Below are positions 11,903 to 21,699 of a stretch of DNA of 64,000 bases, in pieces; position 1 is the first letter of the stretch, and each line of letters starts with the position of its first letter. The stretch comes from Aedes albopictus (lineage: Eukaryota; Arthropoda; Insecta; Diptera; Culicidae): positions 220,166,853-220,230,852 of the forward strand of contig NC_085136.1 of the NCBI RefSeq assembly GCF_035046485.1. Reading direction: 5' to 3'. The position numbers were made by a program, and so were the translations under genes. The notes under the pieces are model-generated. The model made no database searches. It worked only from the letters and a program-made list of their open reading frames with translations, and was not told the DNA's origin.

Positions 11903-11915
11903 GTAGGTATAAGTA

Positions 11916-12399
11916 GGGTAAAAAATATAATTTGGACATGTATATAATTTGGACATGCACGGCGAAGTATGCCTTGTTCCGGAGAGCTAATAAAAGTAGA
12001 TACTTCTCAATATCGATTAATGGATCAAATAGACCCTATTCTGATGACTTACGTTGAAAATACGCTAAACAATTAAGAATTTACTTCAAAATTATCGAAA
12101 ATGTAAATTATTTCACTAAAACCCTTCAAATGCACAGTTATGCAAGACGACATACACCTCACAGTCACATACAATATTCACCTCAAAATCGTTGAATTAA
12201 TAATTGTAAGAAATTTAAATGCCTTATTGCATTGAAACATGTTCAATAAAGAAGCATTAGGCAGCCAATCTCTTAGCATTCATCTAGAACGCTTAAAATA
12301 GGTGTTGTCCAAAATACATTACAAGCTTTCTACTGTATATATATTTTGGTCATCTGACGAACTACATGGGGATGCAGTGCGATTGCATACTTGGAGGCG
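11916..12399. mobile_element. Truncated inverted copy of the 3710-4627 element
   Basis: Begins GGGTAAAAAATATAATTTGG after TA and matches the right half of 3710-4627 in reverse orientation. The match stops at 12399 (GGCGTATT), where a duplicated piece of copy A exon sequence starts. The insertion lies in the copy A intron, 13 bp after its donor. Confidence 0.7.
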
Positions 12400-12500
12400 T
12401 ATTAGAAAGGTATGCAGAGACCTCTACGTCCTCTCTGGCCTAGGTATTACATTGAGACAGCTTGTGGATTCATATTTTTCAACCGAACCAATTATATATT
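12400..12500 (+). pseudogene. Duplicated fragment of copy A 5' exon
   Basis: About 100 bp nearly identical to 11391-11490, encoding again RKVCRDLYVLSGLG and GITLRQLVDSYFSTEP. It has only a few substitutions (for example ATCACGTTG to ATTACATTG). It is fused on the left to a truncated transposon and on the right to a minisatellite, so it cannot belong to an intact gene as it stands. Confidence 0.65.
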
Positions 12501-12511
12501 TACTGGTTCTA

Positions 12512-12690
12512 CCCCATTACCCCGAATGCCACTACCCCTAAAGCCATTACCGCGAACGCCACTACCCCGAAAGCCATTACCCCGAATAGGCCATTACCCC
12601 GAAAGCCGTTACCCCGAATGGGCCATTACCCCGAACGCCACTACCCCGAATGGGCCACTACCCCGAACGCCATTACCCCGAAAGCATATG
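12512..12690. repeat. Minisatellite with CCATTACCCCGAA core
   Basis: About a dozen tandem copies of a 14-17 bp unit, GCCATTACCCCGAA with variants (CCACTACCCCGAA, CCGTTACCCCGAA). The unit length varies, so the translation changes frame; I do not call it coding. Downstream to 12816 is a short frame (VIPRGETALALEADLEQILS) of unknown origin. Confidence 0.85.
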
Positions 12691-13108
12691 TTTAGATGGG
12701 TTATTCCAAGGGGGGAGACAGCTCTTGCTCTCGAGGCTGATCTTGAGCAGATTTTGAGTAACTCCGAGTTGCTCACTTTGCTCAGCACAGCGTTAGCGGT
12801 AAATTGTACCCCGTAGGCCGAAAAGACATTTGGCCAAAGTATCACTAATAAGTCTAATGATCATTAGGCGGGATCAAATAATACAAATTGCAAAATAGGC
12901 CCGGAAAGAACATTTTATAGTTAGAAAAAGAAAAAAATCTTTTAAGGAGGAATAGGCGATTTGGTAATAAAACTCTATAACAGTGTAACTTAAAAAAAAA
13001 CATTCCTTAAATGTGAAAAATGTGATTGATAGGTTGGCCGCCAATAAGGTCTGCAAGGATACAACTAGAAAGAACAGCATATAAATTAAAGAAGGGCGAA
13101 TCTCCTAT

Positions 13109-13490
13109 GGGACCATTCATAAACTACGTAGACCGAATTTTGGTCACCTCGGTCCTCTCCCCCTCCTCATCGTAGAATTTTAAAAGACAATTACACCGTC
13201 TTCGGCCAGAGGCCGCACAGACTGTACATTACCAACATTAGACAATGGACAACACGTATAACACTCAGTGGCCCAGTGGAGTATTTTCTGTTTTGACGAA
13301 AAGTTTTCCTCGACCGGAGCGGGAATCGAACCCACACTCCGAGGCATGCGAGATACCTAAACGACTAACGCCGCTAACCGCTCGGCCACGAAGTCCACGA
13401 TTTGTTCATACAAAAATTTGTAAATTTGTATAGAGCTTAGAATTCGGATAGACCCTCTCCTACTTACATAGTTTATGCACGGCCCCTATA
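13109..13490. mobile_element. TA-flanked MITE hosting a SINE
   Basis: Left end GGGACCATTCATAAACTACG and right end (reverse complement) GGGGCCGTGCATAAACTATG are imperfect terminal inverted repeats, with TA near each boundary. A tRNA-derived SINE occupies the centre (13198-13405). Confidence 0.6.
13198..13405 (-). mobile_element. tRNA-derived SINE
   Basis: The minus strand shows a tRNA-like head with an A-box-like GTGGCCGAGCGGTTAGCGGC and a B box GGGTTCGATTCCC, followed by a tRNA-unrelated body ending in CTGGCCGAAGACGGTGTAAT. The head resembles a tRNA with a long variable arm, such as Leu or Ser (inference). It is a retroposon, not a functional tRNA, because the tRNA part runs straight into SINE body and lies inside a MITE. 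Confidence 0.75.
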
Positions 13491-13712
13491 CATAAATCTA
13501 CAAAGGGCAACATGGCTACCAAACAACTCCGTAACAATATAAGTTGAAAGAACAGCCCAACTTTAAAATAAGGAAAAACACCAGAGGGAATTAATAGAGA
13601 TATGTCGCCAATCAACCTGGTAACGACGTAACTAGAAAGAACAGCCTATAAATTGAAGAAGGGCAAATCTCATATACAGTAAGCAGCTTTCACTCCCAGT
13701 AAACTATATATA

Positions 13713-13992
13713 CACTACCCGCCATAAATATGGAATCGCGTATTGCAACACTCATACTGAATATTGCAGCACCCAAAAAAGTTTGGCATCACCCTAAAAT
13801 GTGAATATTTCAGGTCTTTGAGGCACAAATCACTTATGACCTCCCTAATTCTCTTTCAAAATGCAACTCGTACCCACAACCTAATTGGTTCTAGGTTTAC
13901 ACAATTTTTCCTCCTTATTTTGGGTGATGCCAAACTTTTTGGGTGCTGCAATACTGAGTATTGCAACGATTCCATATTATTGGCGGGTAGTG
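13713..13992. mobile_element. Tc1/mariner-like MITE
   Basis: CACTACCCGCCATAAATATGG at the left and its imperfect inverse at the right, flanked by TA on both sides (13711-13712 and 13993-13994). Further inverted similarity extends inside (TTGCA.CACTCA, AAAAAGTTTGGCATCACCC). No transposase. Confidence 0.75.
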
Positions 13993-14703
13993 TATACTAG
14001 CTGACCCGACGTGGCTAGCCACGTTAGCTAGAAAAAGATTGTTTTTAAAATTCCAGTTACACTTCTTCAATGAAACTGTTTTCGAGAACATTCCAGAATC
14101 TCTCTCCAGAATGCTTCTCTCTTGAACGTTTAGTAATCTCCAGAAAATTCTCAAAATTCAATGAATTCTGATTTTCCAGAACTTTTCAGAAGGTCCATTT
14201 GACATTTTTTTTTCTTGAACGTTGACAAACTCCCGAACATAATCGGCATTAAATAATTTGTTCCAGAAAATTTCAGAAGGTTAGTTTTCTTGTTCTTTCT
14301 GAAACATTCAGTAACTTCTGGAAAGTATCTGGGAAGTTTAATGTTCCAGAATATTCTAGAGATTTTTTCTGTTTTCATTTGGAATGTTCAGTAGCTTCCA
14401 GAAATTTCTCAAACATTTTATGAATTTGGTTGTTCCAGAACCTTCTTAAAGGTTATTTTTAATTCTTTCTGGAACGTTCACAAACTCTCAGACTCTTTTC
14501 GTAAATTTAAAAAAGTTTGCAGAAGGTCTTTGTCTTGTTCTTGCCTAGTAAGTATTATTCTTCTTACTGAAACATACAGTAATCTCTAGAAAGGTCTCGA
14601 AAGTGAATATCGGTGTTCCAGAACATTTTAGAAGGCCCTTTACTTCTTTCTTGAACTTTCATTAACTTCCAGAAAGTTCTTGAAATTAAGAATGAAAAGT
14701 GTA

Positions 14704-14726
14704 CAGAACATTCCAGAAGGTTCTTC
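14704..14726. promoter_or_regulatory. HSE-like site
   Basis: GAAcaTTCcaGAAggTTC: four alternating heat-shock-factor pentamers in perfect register, within Helitron-like element 1. Binding is not shown. Confidence 0.5.
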
Positions 14727-14875
14727 TCCTTTCTTTGATTGAAACGTTCAGTAACGCACAGAAAGTTATCGATATTTGAGGAAGTGTGATATCCAGAATA
14801 TCTCAGATGATTGTTTTAATTTTGTAACGTTCAGTATCTTTCAGGAGGTTTCTGGAAATTTTATGGATTTTTATG

Positions 14876-14898
14876 TTCCAGAACATTCTAGAAGATTC
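14876..14898. promoter_or_regulatory. HSE-like site
   Basis: TTCcaGAAcaTTCtaGAA followed by gaTTC: five alternating nGAAn/nTTCn units in register, the canonical HSF trimer site extended. In Helitron-like element 1. Confidence 0.55.
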
Positions 14899-15024
14899 TT
14901 TTTTTGGTTCCTTGCTCGTTCCCTAACGTCCATAACCTTTTCCCAATATAATAAAGTTTCATGCTCTCTAGAACATTCTAAAAGGTTCCTTTCTAAAACG
15001 TCTAACAACTTAGAAGTGCTTATT

Positions 15025-15105
15025 AGAAGCCGAAGTTCTCAGTTAAGCTCATAGACAATAAGCTGAGAAGCAGGGTTTGTCCCAGTTGGGACGTTACGCC
15101 AAAAA
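15025..15105 (+). mobile_element. Feilai SINE 3' fragment
   Basis: AAGCTGAGAAGCAGGGTTTG, then TCCCAGTTGGGACGTTACGC and an A run, match the 3' portion of the Feilai copy at 62567-62854 in opposite orientation. The 5' tRNA part is missing. Confidence 0.7.
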
Positions 15106-15269
15106 AAAAGATGTTCCATAATGCTGCAGAAGGTTCTTCTTCTTCTTCTTTCTGAAGCGTCCAGAAACTTCAAGGGGATTCTCAGAAGTTCCATGTTTTA
15201 GAGCATACCAGAACGTTATTTATTTTCTGGAACTTCCAGAAAGTTCTTAGAATTTTTAGAATATTGATG

Positions 15270-15292
15270 TTCCAGAACATTCCAGAAGGTTC
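15270..15292. promoter_or_regulatory. HSE-like site
   Basis: TTCcaGAAcaTTCcaGAA followed by ggTTC, five units in register. An almost identical site is at 17033-17055 in the neighbouring Helitron-like element. Confidence 0.55.
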
Positions 15293-15440
15293 TTCTTATT
15301 ATTTCTGGAAAGTCAAAAAACATCCAGAATGTTCTCGTACCTTTTAGAAATTTGATGCAACTATGGTGAAACATTTCAACGAAACATTTCAAAGCGTTAC
15401 GGACAGACAGACAGACAACGCTGGGATTTTATATATATGA

Positions 15441-17197
15441 CTAGCTGACCCTACGTGGCTAGCCACGTTTTCGCAATTCCGAAAATTGTCTTAATGGCTT
15501 AATGTTAAAACGTTTGATTAGCGTTTTAAGTTTATCTTCAACTTAATTCAGAAACAATATTTATTTCTCTGAAGTGTTCTAGAATATCCTACTACCTCCT
15601 TCGTCTTTTCCTGGCAGGTTCGTCCGAATTCAATGCGATATTTTTCGTGGTAAATATTCGAGCATGTTATTGGTTTGATTCCTACGAAGAATGTTCGGGA
15701 ATGTTCATGAATCTTCTGATTCTCAAAGGAATATTCCTCAAATTTATTCGCATTCGGAACAAATACTTTCTAAATATTCCATTCTTTTTAAAAATATTTG
15801 GTGATTGTATTTGTATTTATTTAAGAATGTTTTGGAATATGTCAAAATCATGCGTATCTTCATCTTCTTCTCCAATGAAAGTTCCAGAAATTTCGTAAAA
15901 GTCTAAAAATGAAGTTCAAGAACATTCAATTTATATGTCTCTTCATTACTTCGAAATATATCCTAGAATATCTTCTTTTCCTTGCTTTGGAAAGTATGGA
16001 AATTTCTTCCAATTATGAAAAGAAACCATATTTAATTAATTTCTCCGAAAAATGTTCTAGAATATTCTAGAAACTTGTTTTTCATCTTCTTGGCAAGCTC
16101 CAGAAGTTTTTTGTTACCTAATTAAATATTCCATTATGCTTGGAAACCTCTCAAACATTTGTAAAAAAAAAGAAAAATCTTGAGCACTCGTGGAAAGTTC
16201 TGGAACAGTTTTTAAAACCTCATCTTCCTTCCTATTTTTTTTTTTGCTTTTTCTTCTCCTTATTCTTTTTTCTCTAGTTCATACAATGCTATTTCCATCA
16301 TTACCATCATACTAAACGTGAAATATATCAGTGAAACTTTGCTAAGCGTGACAGGAGGACAGACAACTCCGGGTTTTATTTCACGCAGCCCTATGTTGAT
16401 GCACCCGTTTTTGATCTTCTAACATAAATTAGGAAAAAAATTATCCATCAAGGAGATTCTTGAAACTTCTAGAATAACAATTGAGAAATCTTCTCCTCAG
16501 AAGCCAGTGTATCAATAAACATGTGAAACATTTCACTCAGCATTGGACTTATCAGAAGCGCCAGAATTTATTCTATCATGTATATACTTTTTAACCATAG
16601 CCAACTGTTGTAGGGTTTTTGTCAATTGAACGGGTGAATGTTCTAGAAATCGAAAACGCCTGAAAGTATACTTCCAAGTACACACCTCGAAAATTTAAAA
16701 AGTTTGATACTCCAGAACATTACAGAACGTTATTTTTTGTCTGAAACTTGCAGTAACTTCCAGATAGTTCTCGGCAGCGATACCAGATCTACGGAAATTT
16801 CCGTAGATCTACGGAATTGAACGTCTTCTATGGATCCGTAGTTCAAATCAACAGAAAACCCGTTTTTTTATACGGAATCCTACGGAAATTTACGGAAAAT
16901 CTACGGATTTTCATCTGAATCTACGGAACAAAATTTCTGTAATTCTCCCCCCCGCTCATCACTTTTCATGTACGGAATCACTTGCGAAAATATCTGACAT
17001 CACTGTTCTCAAAAGTGTTAAGCATTTTGATGTTCCAGAACATTCCAGAATGTTCTTCTTATTATTATATCTGAAGAGTCCAATAACTTCCAGAAAGTTC
17101 TCGAAATCTTGATTTAGCTATGGCGAAACATTTCAATGAAACATTTCAAAGCGTTACGGACAGACAGACAGACAACGCTGGGATTTTATATATATGA
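15441..17197 (-). mobile_element. Nonautonomous Helitron-like element 2, HSE-rich
   Basis: Minus-strand 5' end TCATATATATAAAATCCCAG (17197 downward) and 3' end with the same ACGTGGCTAGCCACGT hairpin before CTAG (15441-15444). It abuts element 1 without a gap, head to tail. It carries HSE-like blocks (TTCtaGAAtaTTCtaGAA near 16053, and 17033-17055) and an inserted stretch of TCTACGGAAATTT short repeats (16780-16990). Both elements have CAGACAGACAGACAACG next to the 5' terminus. Confidence 0.7.
17033..17055. promoter_or_regulatory. HSE-like site
   Basis: TTCcaGAAcaTTCcaGAA followed by tgTTC within Helitron-like element 2. The register is perfect for five pentamers. Confidence 0.55.
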
Positions 17198-17199
17198 TA

Positions 17200-17759
17200 C
17201 TAGCTGTACCCGGCAAACTTTGTCTTGCCTACTGCGTTTTTTGACGTTTCAAGTTTCTAGCCAAGCCGAAGTCCCCGGTGGAAGAGGTATAGAAAATCGA
17301 TTTTCGAAAACTCTCAATTTGTCCATGTTTTAGGCCTCATAAACCTTCCTTGGGTGAAAACTAACAGAACAAAACTAAGACGACCAAAATCGGACCTTCC
17401 GTTCGCAAGTTATGCGCGGTCCCACGTATGCCACTGCATTTATATATTGCTAATTTAGAGAAAACTTTCCGTTTTACGGTAGAACGAAAAGCTACCGCAG
17501 CTGTCAGACTACTGATTTTCACTGAGGTATCATCGATCTACCCTAGCGATGCCTTGGATAGCCTTGGATACGACGCCGATGATCATTGTTTGTTGTTGGT
17601 TTTCAGTTCAATTCACCTTGCAAGCATACTTTGATTTGGCCCTTAGTTTCAATGATAGGATGATTTTCATGCCTGCGGTAGGACTTTGACAGCTGCGGTA
17701 GAACTCGGCGGCTACCGCAGGGTGGAAATTTTTCTAAAAATCCGCAATATATATATAGA
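17200..17759 (-). mobile_element. Helitron-like element 3, inserted in copy B
   Basis: The minus strand begins TCTATATATATATTGCGG (17759 downward) and ends GCCGGGTACAGCTAG (17200-17203). The 3' half is homologous to the plus-strand element at 22790-23043 (CCCGGCAAACTTTGTCTTGCC, and a GGTCCCACGTATGCCACTGC block). It abuts element 2 on the left and copy B of the Cys/Gln-rich family on the right, and replaces the 5' exon region seen in copy A. Confidence 0.7.
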
Positions 17760-17873
17760 TTTAATTCATCTGGTTTGCTTTTCCATCTTGACCGCTGCAG
17801 GGCTGGGTGACTGTAAATCTATATTGAATTTCCAATCCTCTTATGTATAAATTTGTGATTTGATTTATTACAG
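17760..17873 (+). pseudogene. Copy B: remnant of 5' exon plus intron
   Basis: Encodes HLVCFSILTAAGL as in copy A, then GDCKSILNF. The sequence converges with copy A again in AATCCTCTTATGTATAAATT and in the TTTATTACAG acceptor. Everything upstream is cut off by Helitron-like element 3. Confidence 0.55.
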
Positions 17874-18006
17874 TTCTGTAATAACTGCGGGAACTACGTC
17901 GGTCCATCCATCATTCCGCCATATTTCGGGCAGCCGCAACTCGGCGGGTTGTCGCAGGATGTGGTAGATCTCATTGCGAACGCCGTGCAGCAACAACAAC
18001 AGCAAG
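17874..18006 (+). CDS. Copy B of Cys/Gln-rich family: internal exon
   Basis: Exon between a TTTATTACAG acceptor and an AAG/GTAGGT donor. It encodes FCNNCGNYVGPSIIPPYFG, a shortened PQLGG segment, GLSQDVVDLIANAV and five to six Gln. The 133-nt length keeps phase 1 at the donor. The next exon at 18222 continues in frame (G plus CT gives Ala). It is shorter than copy A because the PQ.GG repeats, Arg-rich stretch and most of the Gln tract are missing. The first part of the intron resembles copy C (GTAGGT, then AGGTTGCCTACATC.CCAA), supporting common descent. Function not recognised. Confidence 0.6.
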
Positions 18007-18221
18007 GTAGGTATAAGTAGATAGGTTGCCTACATCTCCAATGTGGTGGGCGACATCTTGGATTTTTTGTTGTTGTTGCAACACAACGTTGCTCGTTGCT
18101 GGGTTGCGGTGTTATGGCACGTTCCACTTTATGGGATTGTTGGCGTTGCCATACCGAACAGCAACAACAGCATCAAACAACACCAGCAACCTAAGATTTC
18201 ATATAACCTATCTATTTACAG

Positions 18222-18346
18222 CTGATCCGGTCCCGAACAGGCAAGGGCGCCGGCGTGAGCGGGCTCCTCCAGCCGCGGAGGATCGTGCCAGGCTGAACAG
18301 TAGGGTGCGACGGCCACTGCCCTCATTAGTGCCGCTGCCGCAGTAA
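18222..18346 (+). CDS. Copy B of Cys/Gln-rich family: last exon
   Basis: Begins after a CTATTTACAG acceptor and runs in frame to TAA at 18344-18346. The encoded tail is Arg-rich: DPVPNRQGRRRERAPPAAED, a further RARLNSRVRR, ending PLPSLVPLPQ. Copy C has a homologous tail starting DPNGRSRRGDR and ending PLLPLP. The shared frame, phase and end motif are the best evidence that these are real exons rather than chance frames. Low-complexity Arg/Pro composition suggests nucleic-acid binding or disorder (inference only). Confidence 0.55.
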
Positions 18347-18359
18347 ATATATATTAAAT

Positions 18360-18435
18360 ACTAGCTGTCCCGGCAAACTTTGTCGTTCGTGAGTTTTGTT
18401 GCCACAAAGGGACTTCGAACTCCTTTTTATCTATA
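18360..18435 (-). mobile_element. Helitron 3'-end fragment
   Basis: CTAGCTGTCCCGGCAAACTTTG matches the 3' terminus of Helitron-like element 3 in the same orientation, then diverges. It starts 13 bp after the copy B stop codon. Confidence 0.5.
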
Positions 18436-18459
18436 TATAAATATAAAAATTTCTAAATA

Positions 18460-18690
18460 AATCTTAAAAAAAAACTTCAATCGTTTATTGTCTTTTTTAT
18501 GCTGTATCTTTGAGAATATCGACCAGTTAAGTAATTTGCCAACGGAGATCAATATACCACATATATAATACTCCATCTTAGACGAGTTTACATAACTTCA
18601 AAGTTAAATATATAAATTTTAGGCTAAAATAATCGGATTGATTTTTTTCAAACTCTCTAAAACGCCTAACAGTATGCAACGCGCGTACAT
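18460..18690. repeat. Segment inverted relative to 54996-55165
   Basis: The blocks TATCTTTGAGAATATCGACC, TTGCCAACGGAGATCAATA, GACGAGTTTACATAACTTC and AATCGGATTGATTTT all recur in reverse orientation and order at 54996-55165. The motif AACGCCTAACAGTATGCAAC is at 18661. Confidence 0.7.
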
Positions 18691-19573
18691 TCATTCAAAA
18701 TTGCCAGTGTTCATTTCGTCCCGAATAGACTACAACATTGAAATTGCTATTTTCAGTGTGTTCTGATCAAAAATATAATACTTCATCCATTGCTAAATCT
18801 ACGTATACATGTAGATAAGCTAACAATTCACTTGTTTGTATGGTGGACACACTCAATCACTCGTAATGCCTTATTTGCTGCTGCTTCGAAATTATAAGAA
18901 ATCCACCATATGAAGAACATACTTCAATTTCAATGATATTTTGGTCATTTTGAAGGAATACAAATGGTACTTTTGAAAAATAGAACAATGACTTGTTTCT
19001 TTACACTTATGCATTGAAAATTTTACATAAAAGTCAACGGTTTCGCCCCGGGTGTCCATTATGCCCCTAATCCCCCTGCAATGAATTTTTCTACCCCGAT
19101 CTCACATTAAATTTTATCTGGAACGACTAAAATACGAAATGGGATTTCACAAAACTTAACCTCACTTTGGGAGGCCAATATTTTAGCGCACAGTATTATT
19201 AATCTTCAATCGCTTATCGTTATAATCGTTCATGTTTAGAGATATTTTTTTATATTTTTACTAGCTGAATTGCCCGGCTTTGCTCGGGTTTATTCATTGA
19301 GGGGGACTGGAGCAAATGCGAAGTCCCATATAGCCGAATGGGTAAACATGCCGGTGTTCCGCAAGATCATGCTAAAAATAAAGAAAAACCAGGTGACATA
19401 AAAGCCATATGAAAATACTGCCAAAAATCCAGAATTCCAAAACATACAAAGTATACCTAAACATTAAAACTACTGATACGTTTCTACGGCATAGAGTGCT
19501 TTTGTGTTTTCCACACAATCTACAAATTTATGGAAAGAAAAACAAAGAAGCCATTCAAATAAAATGAAAACAG
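18690..19573. other. No gene recognised
   Basis: AT-rich. A Helitron-like 3' end phrase CTAGCTGAATTGCCCGGC sits at 19261. TGTCCATTATGCCCCTAAT near 19051 echoes the phrase before the foldback at 55192. Confidence 0.4.
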
Positions 19574-20939
19574 TACCGTAATCCGGGGTATCATTGATCA
19601 GCGGGGTAACATTGATCGGTTTGACCCACCTCATGAAATGTTCAAACAAGCATTTTACATTGAATCAGTTTCTACTATGGAATGGTATATCGTAATCTGC
19701 TATCATTTAGCTATTAAATGACATGCAATTTATGAAAATTGAATTTCATAAACATTGAATTAAATCGATTTTTCCATAACTGTGTTTCGTAACGCAATGA
19801 GATACATTGTCAAACATTCATGCTTGGCGTGCATACTAGATACAATATGAGGTTCGAAATCACTGTATTACTTCAATATGATATCCTAGAGTTGGATTTT
19901 ATAAACGAAACTTTTATGAAAATGCTATTTTTCAGTAAAATATACGCTTTATTAAGAGTCGGCTATCAATTTCTTCAGCCATTGCCTACCTTTAGGCGTA
20001 ATTCGTGGTGTAGAGAATTTTATTCCTAAAATAACTTAAAAAGTACATTATTTGTAAGAATTTGGACAACATATTCGAAATCAGCGACCCCGAATTTAGT
20101 AAGTAAGTGTATTTTCAACACAAATGAACATTGATCACTGACATGATCAATGTTACCGTAATCCGGGGTAACATTGATCAGAATTTCCGATCTTTCTTGA
20201 ATAATTCTCTTGGTCAAGCAAACGTTACATGTTTTATATTTTTAAAACAAGTACTGGCCCTCTGAGTATGTGTTAAGCTATTCTAAAAACTATTGTAAAA
20301 TTTTTAAACATGTTTAAATAGGCTTTTCAATCTAATTTTTGATTTTGTTGATTTGGGGTAACATTGATCATGTCAGTGATCAATATTCGTTTGTGTTGAA
20401 AATACCTTTACTTACTAAATTCGAGGTCGCTGATTTCGAATATGTTGCCCAAATTCTTACAAGTTATGTGCTTTTTAAGTTCTTTAAAGAATAAAATCCT
20501 CTAAACTGCGAATAACGCCTAAAGGTAGGAAATAGCTTAAGAAATGTAATTCCTTCTTTCAAAAATCGTATATTTTATTGAAAAAGAGCACTCTCATAAC
20601 AGTTTCATTTATTTAATCCAACTCCTGGATATCATATGGAAGTAATACAGTGATTTCAAACCTCATATTGTATCTAGTATTCATCCCATGCATGAATGTT
20701 TGACAATGTATCTCATTGCGTTACGAAACACAGTTTTGGAAAAATCGATTTATTTCAATGTTTATGTAATTCAATTTTCATGAATTACACATCATTTGAT
20801 AGCTAAATAATAGCAGATTACGATATACCATTCGAAAGCAGAAACTGATTCAATGTAAAATGCTTGTTTGTACATTTCATGAGGTCGGTCAAGCCGATCA
20901 ATGTTACCCCGCTGATCAATGATACCCCGTATTACGGTA
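19574..20939. mobile_element. Foldback A of the TACCGTAATCCGGGG family
   Basis: The left arm (19574-20150) starts TACCGTAATCCGGGGTATCA and is inverted in the right arm (20357-20939), which ends ATTACGGTA. Its loop (20154-20356) is the left arm of foldback B. The motif GCCTACCTTTAGGCG (19984) and its inverse (20515) fall in the arms. No protein. Confidence 0.75.
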
Positions 20940-21349
20940 CCCCAAATCAACACAATCAAAAATTTGATTAAATATCTTATTTTAACATGTTTTAAAGTTT
21001 AACAATACTTTTTCGAGTAGCTTAAGGTGAATATATAACGAAGCCACACCTCGAATTTTCAAGAGCACAAATCAGAAGAACCAAATGTCGGTTTGAGCTG
21101 AAAAGTTGATCGATTGGTCACCACCAGCCGATAACCAATCGATCAACATTTCAGCTCAAACCGACTTTAGATTCTTCTGATTTGTGCTCTTGAAAATTCG
21201 AGGTGTGGCTTCGTCATATATTCACCTTAACACATACTCAGAGTGCCAGTACTTGTTTTAAAAATATAAAACATGTAACGTTTGCTTTAACAAGAGAATT
21301 ATTCAAGAAAGATAGAAATTTCTGATCAATGTTACCCCGGATTACGGTA
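20154..21349. mobile_element. Foldback B interleaved with foldback A
   Basis: The left arm 20154-20356 (TACCGTAATCCGGGGTAACA onward) pairs with the right arm 20940-21349, which is itself split by a TTAA MITE at 21026-21226. The right terminal 50 bp (TCAAGAAAGATAGAAA...CCGGATTACGGTA) is duplicated in tandem to about 21400. Confidence 0.7.
21026..21226. mobile_element. TTAA-flanked palindromic MITE
   Basis: GGTGAATATATAACGAAGCC at the left and its inverse at the right, arms of about 90 bp, flanked by TTAA (21022-21025 and 21227-21230). Removing it and one TTAA restores the arm of foldback B. A TTAA TSD is typical of piggyBac-like elements. Confidence 0.85.
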
Positions 21350-21399
21350 TTCAAGAAAGATAGAAAATTCTGATCAATGTTACCCCGGATTACGGTACC

Positions 21400-21660
21400 T
21401 GGTAATATCATCTCTAGACCAGCCACTTACTATACGTTTTAGTGTGAATGTGCCCAAATTGCAAATTTTCACCTAAACTGGATTTTAATGAGTATGGACC
21501 ATATGGACGAAAAATACATTTTTTTTCACTGAGCTTGTACCCAGGCACCAACCAACCAAAGGAACCTGGTAATATCATCTCTAAACCAGCCACTCACTAT
21601 ACGTTTTGGCGTGAATGTGCCCAAATTGCAAATTTACCAAAAAAAATAAGAATACTCGTT
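21400..21660 (+). repeat. Two ~165-bp spaced direct repeats
   Basis: CCTGGTAATATCATCTCTA, CCAGCCACT.ACTATACG and GTGAATGTGCCCAAATTGCA occur at 21400-21475 and again at 21565-21640. Confidence 0.75.
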
Positions 21661-21699
21661 TATTCATACATGTAATTGGTAACTAAAAAAAAGTGAGAA

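Larger units (their letters stand above)
12880..13690. repeat. Diverged direct repeats around a nested MITE
   Basis: The phrase AACTAGAAAGAACAGC.TATAAATT.AAGAAGGGC occurs at about 13062 and 13629, with weaker relatives near 12900 and 13540. This is decayed tandem sequence with no gene. Confidence 0.5.
13997..15440 (-). mobile_element. Nonautonomous Helitron-like element 1, HSE-rich
   Basis: On the minus strand it starts TCATATATATAAAATCCCAG (15440 downward) and ends with a palindrome ACGTGGCTAGCCACGT followed by a CTAG terminus (13997-14000). TC at the 5' end, and a 3' hairpin about 10 bp before CTRR, are Helitron signatures. There is no TIR, TSD, Rep or helicase. The body is built of diverged repeats containing alternating TTCnnGAA blocks (14084, 14704-14726, 14876-14898, 15270-15292). 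A fragment of Feilai SINE 3' end lies at about 15025-15105. Confidence 0.7.

Noticed and set aside
11623..11960. Minus-strand frames rich in Leu, Cys, Ala or Val opposite the copy A exon
   Set aside because: They are other-frame translations of the CAG/CAA tract that encodes the Gln run on the plus strand.
12412..12816. 134-codon plus-strand frame through the minisatellite
   Set aside because: It joins a duplicated exon fragment to a tandem repeat whose unit length is not a multiple of three. The openness comes from repeat composition.
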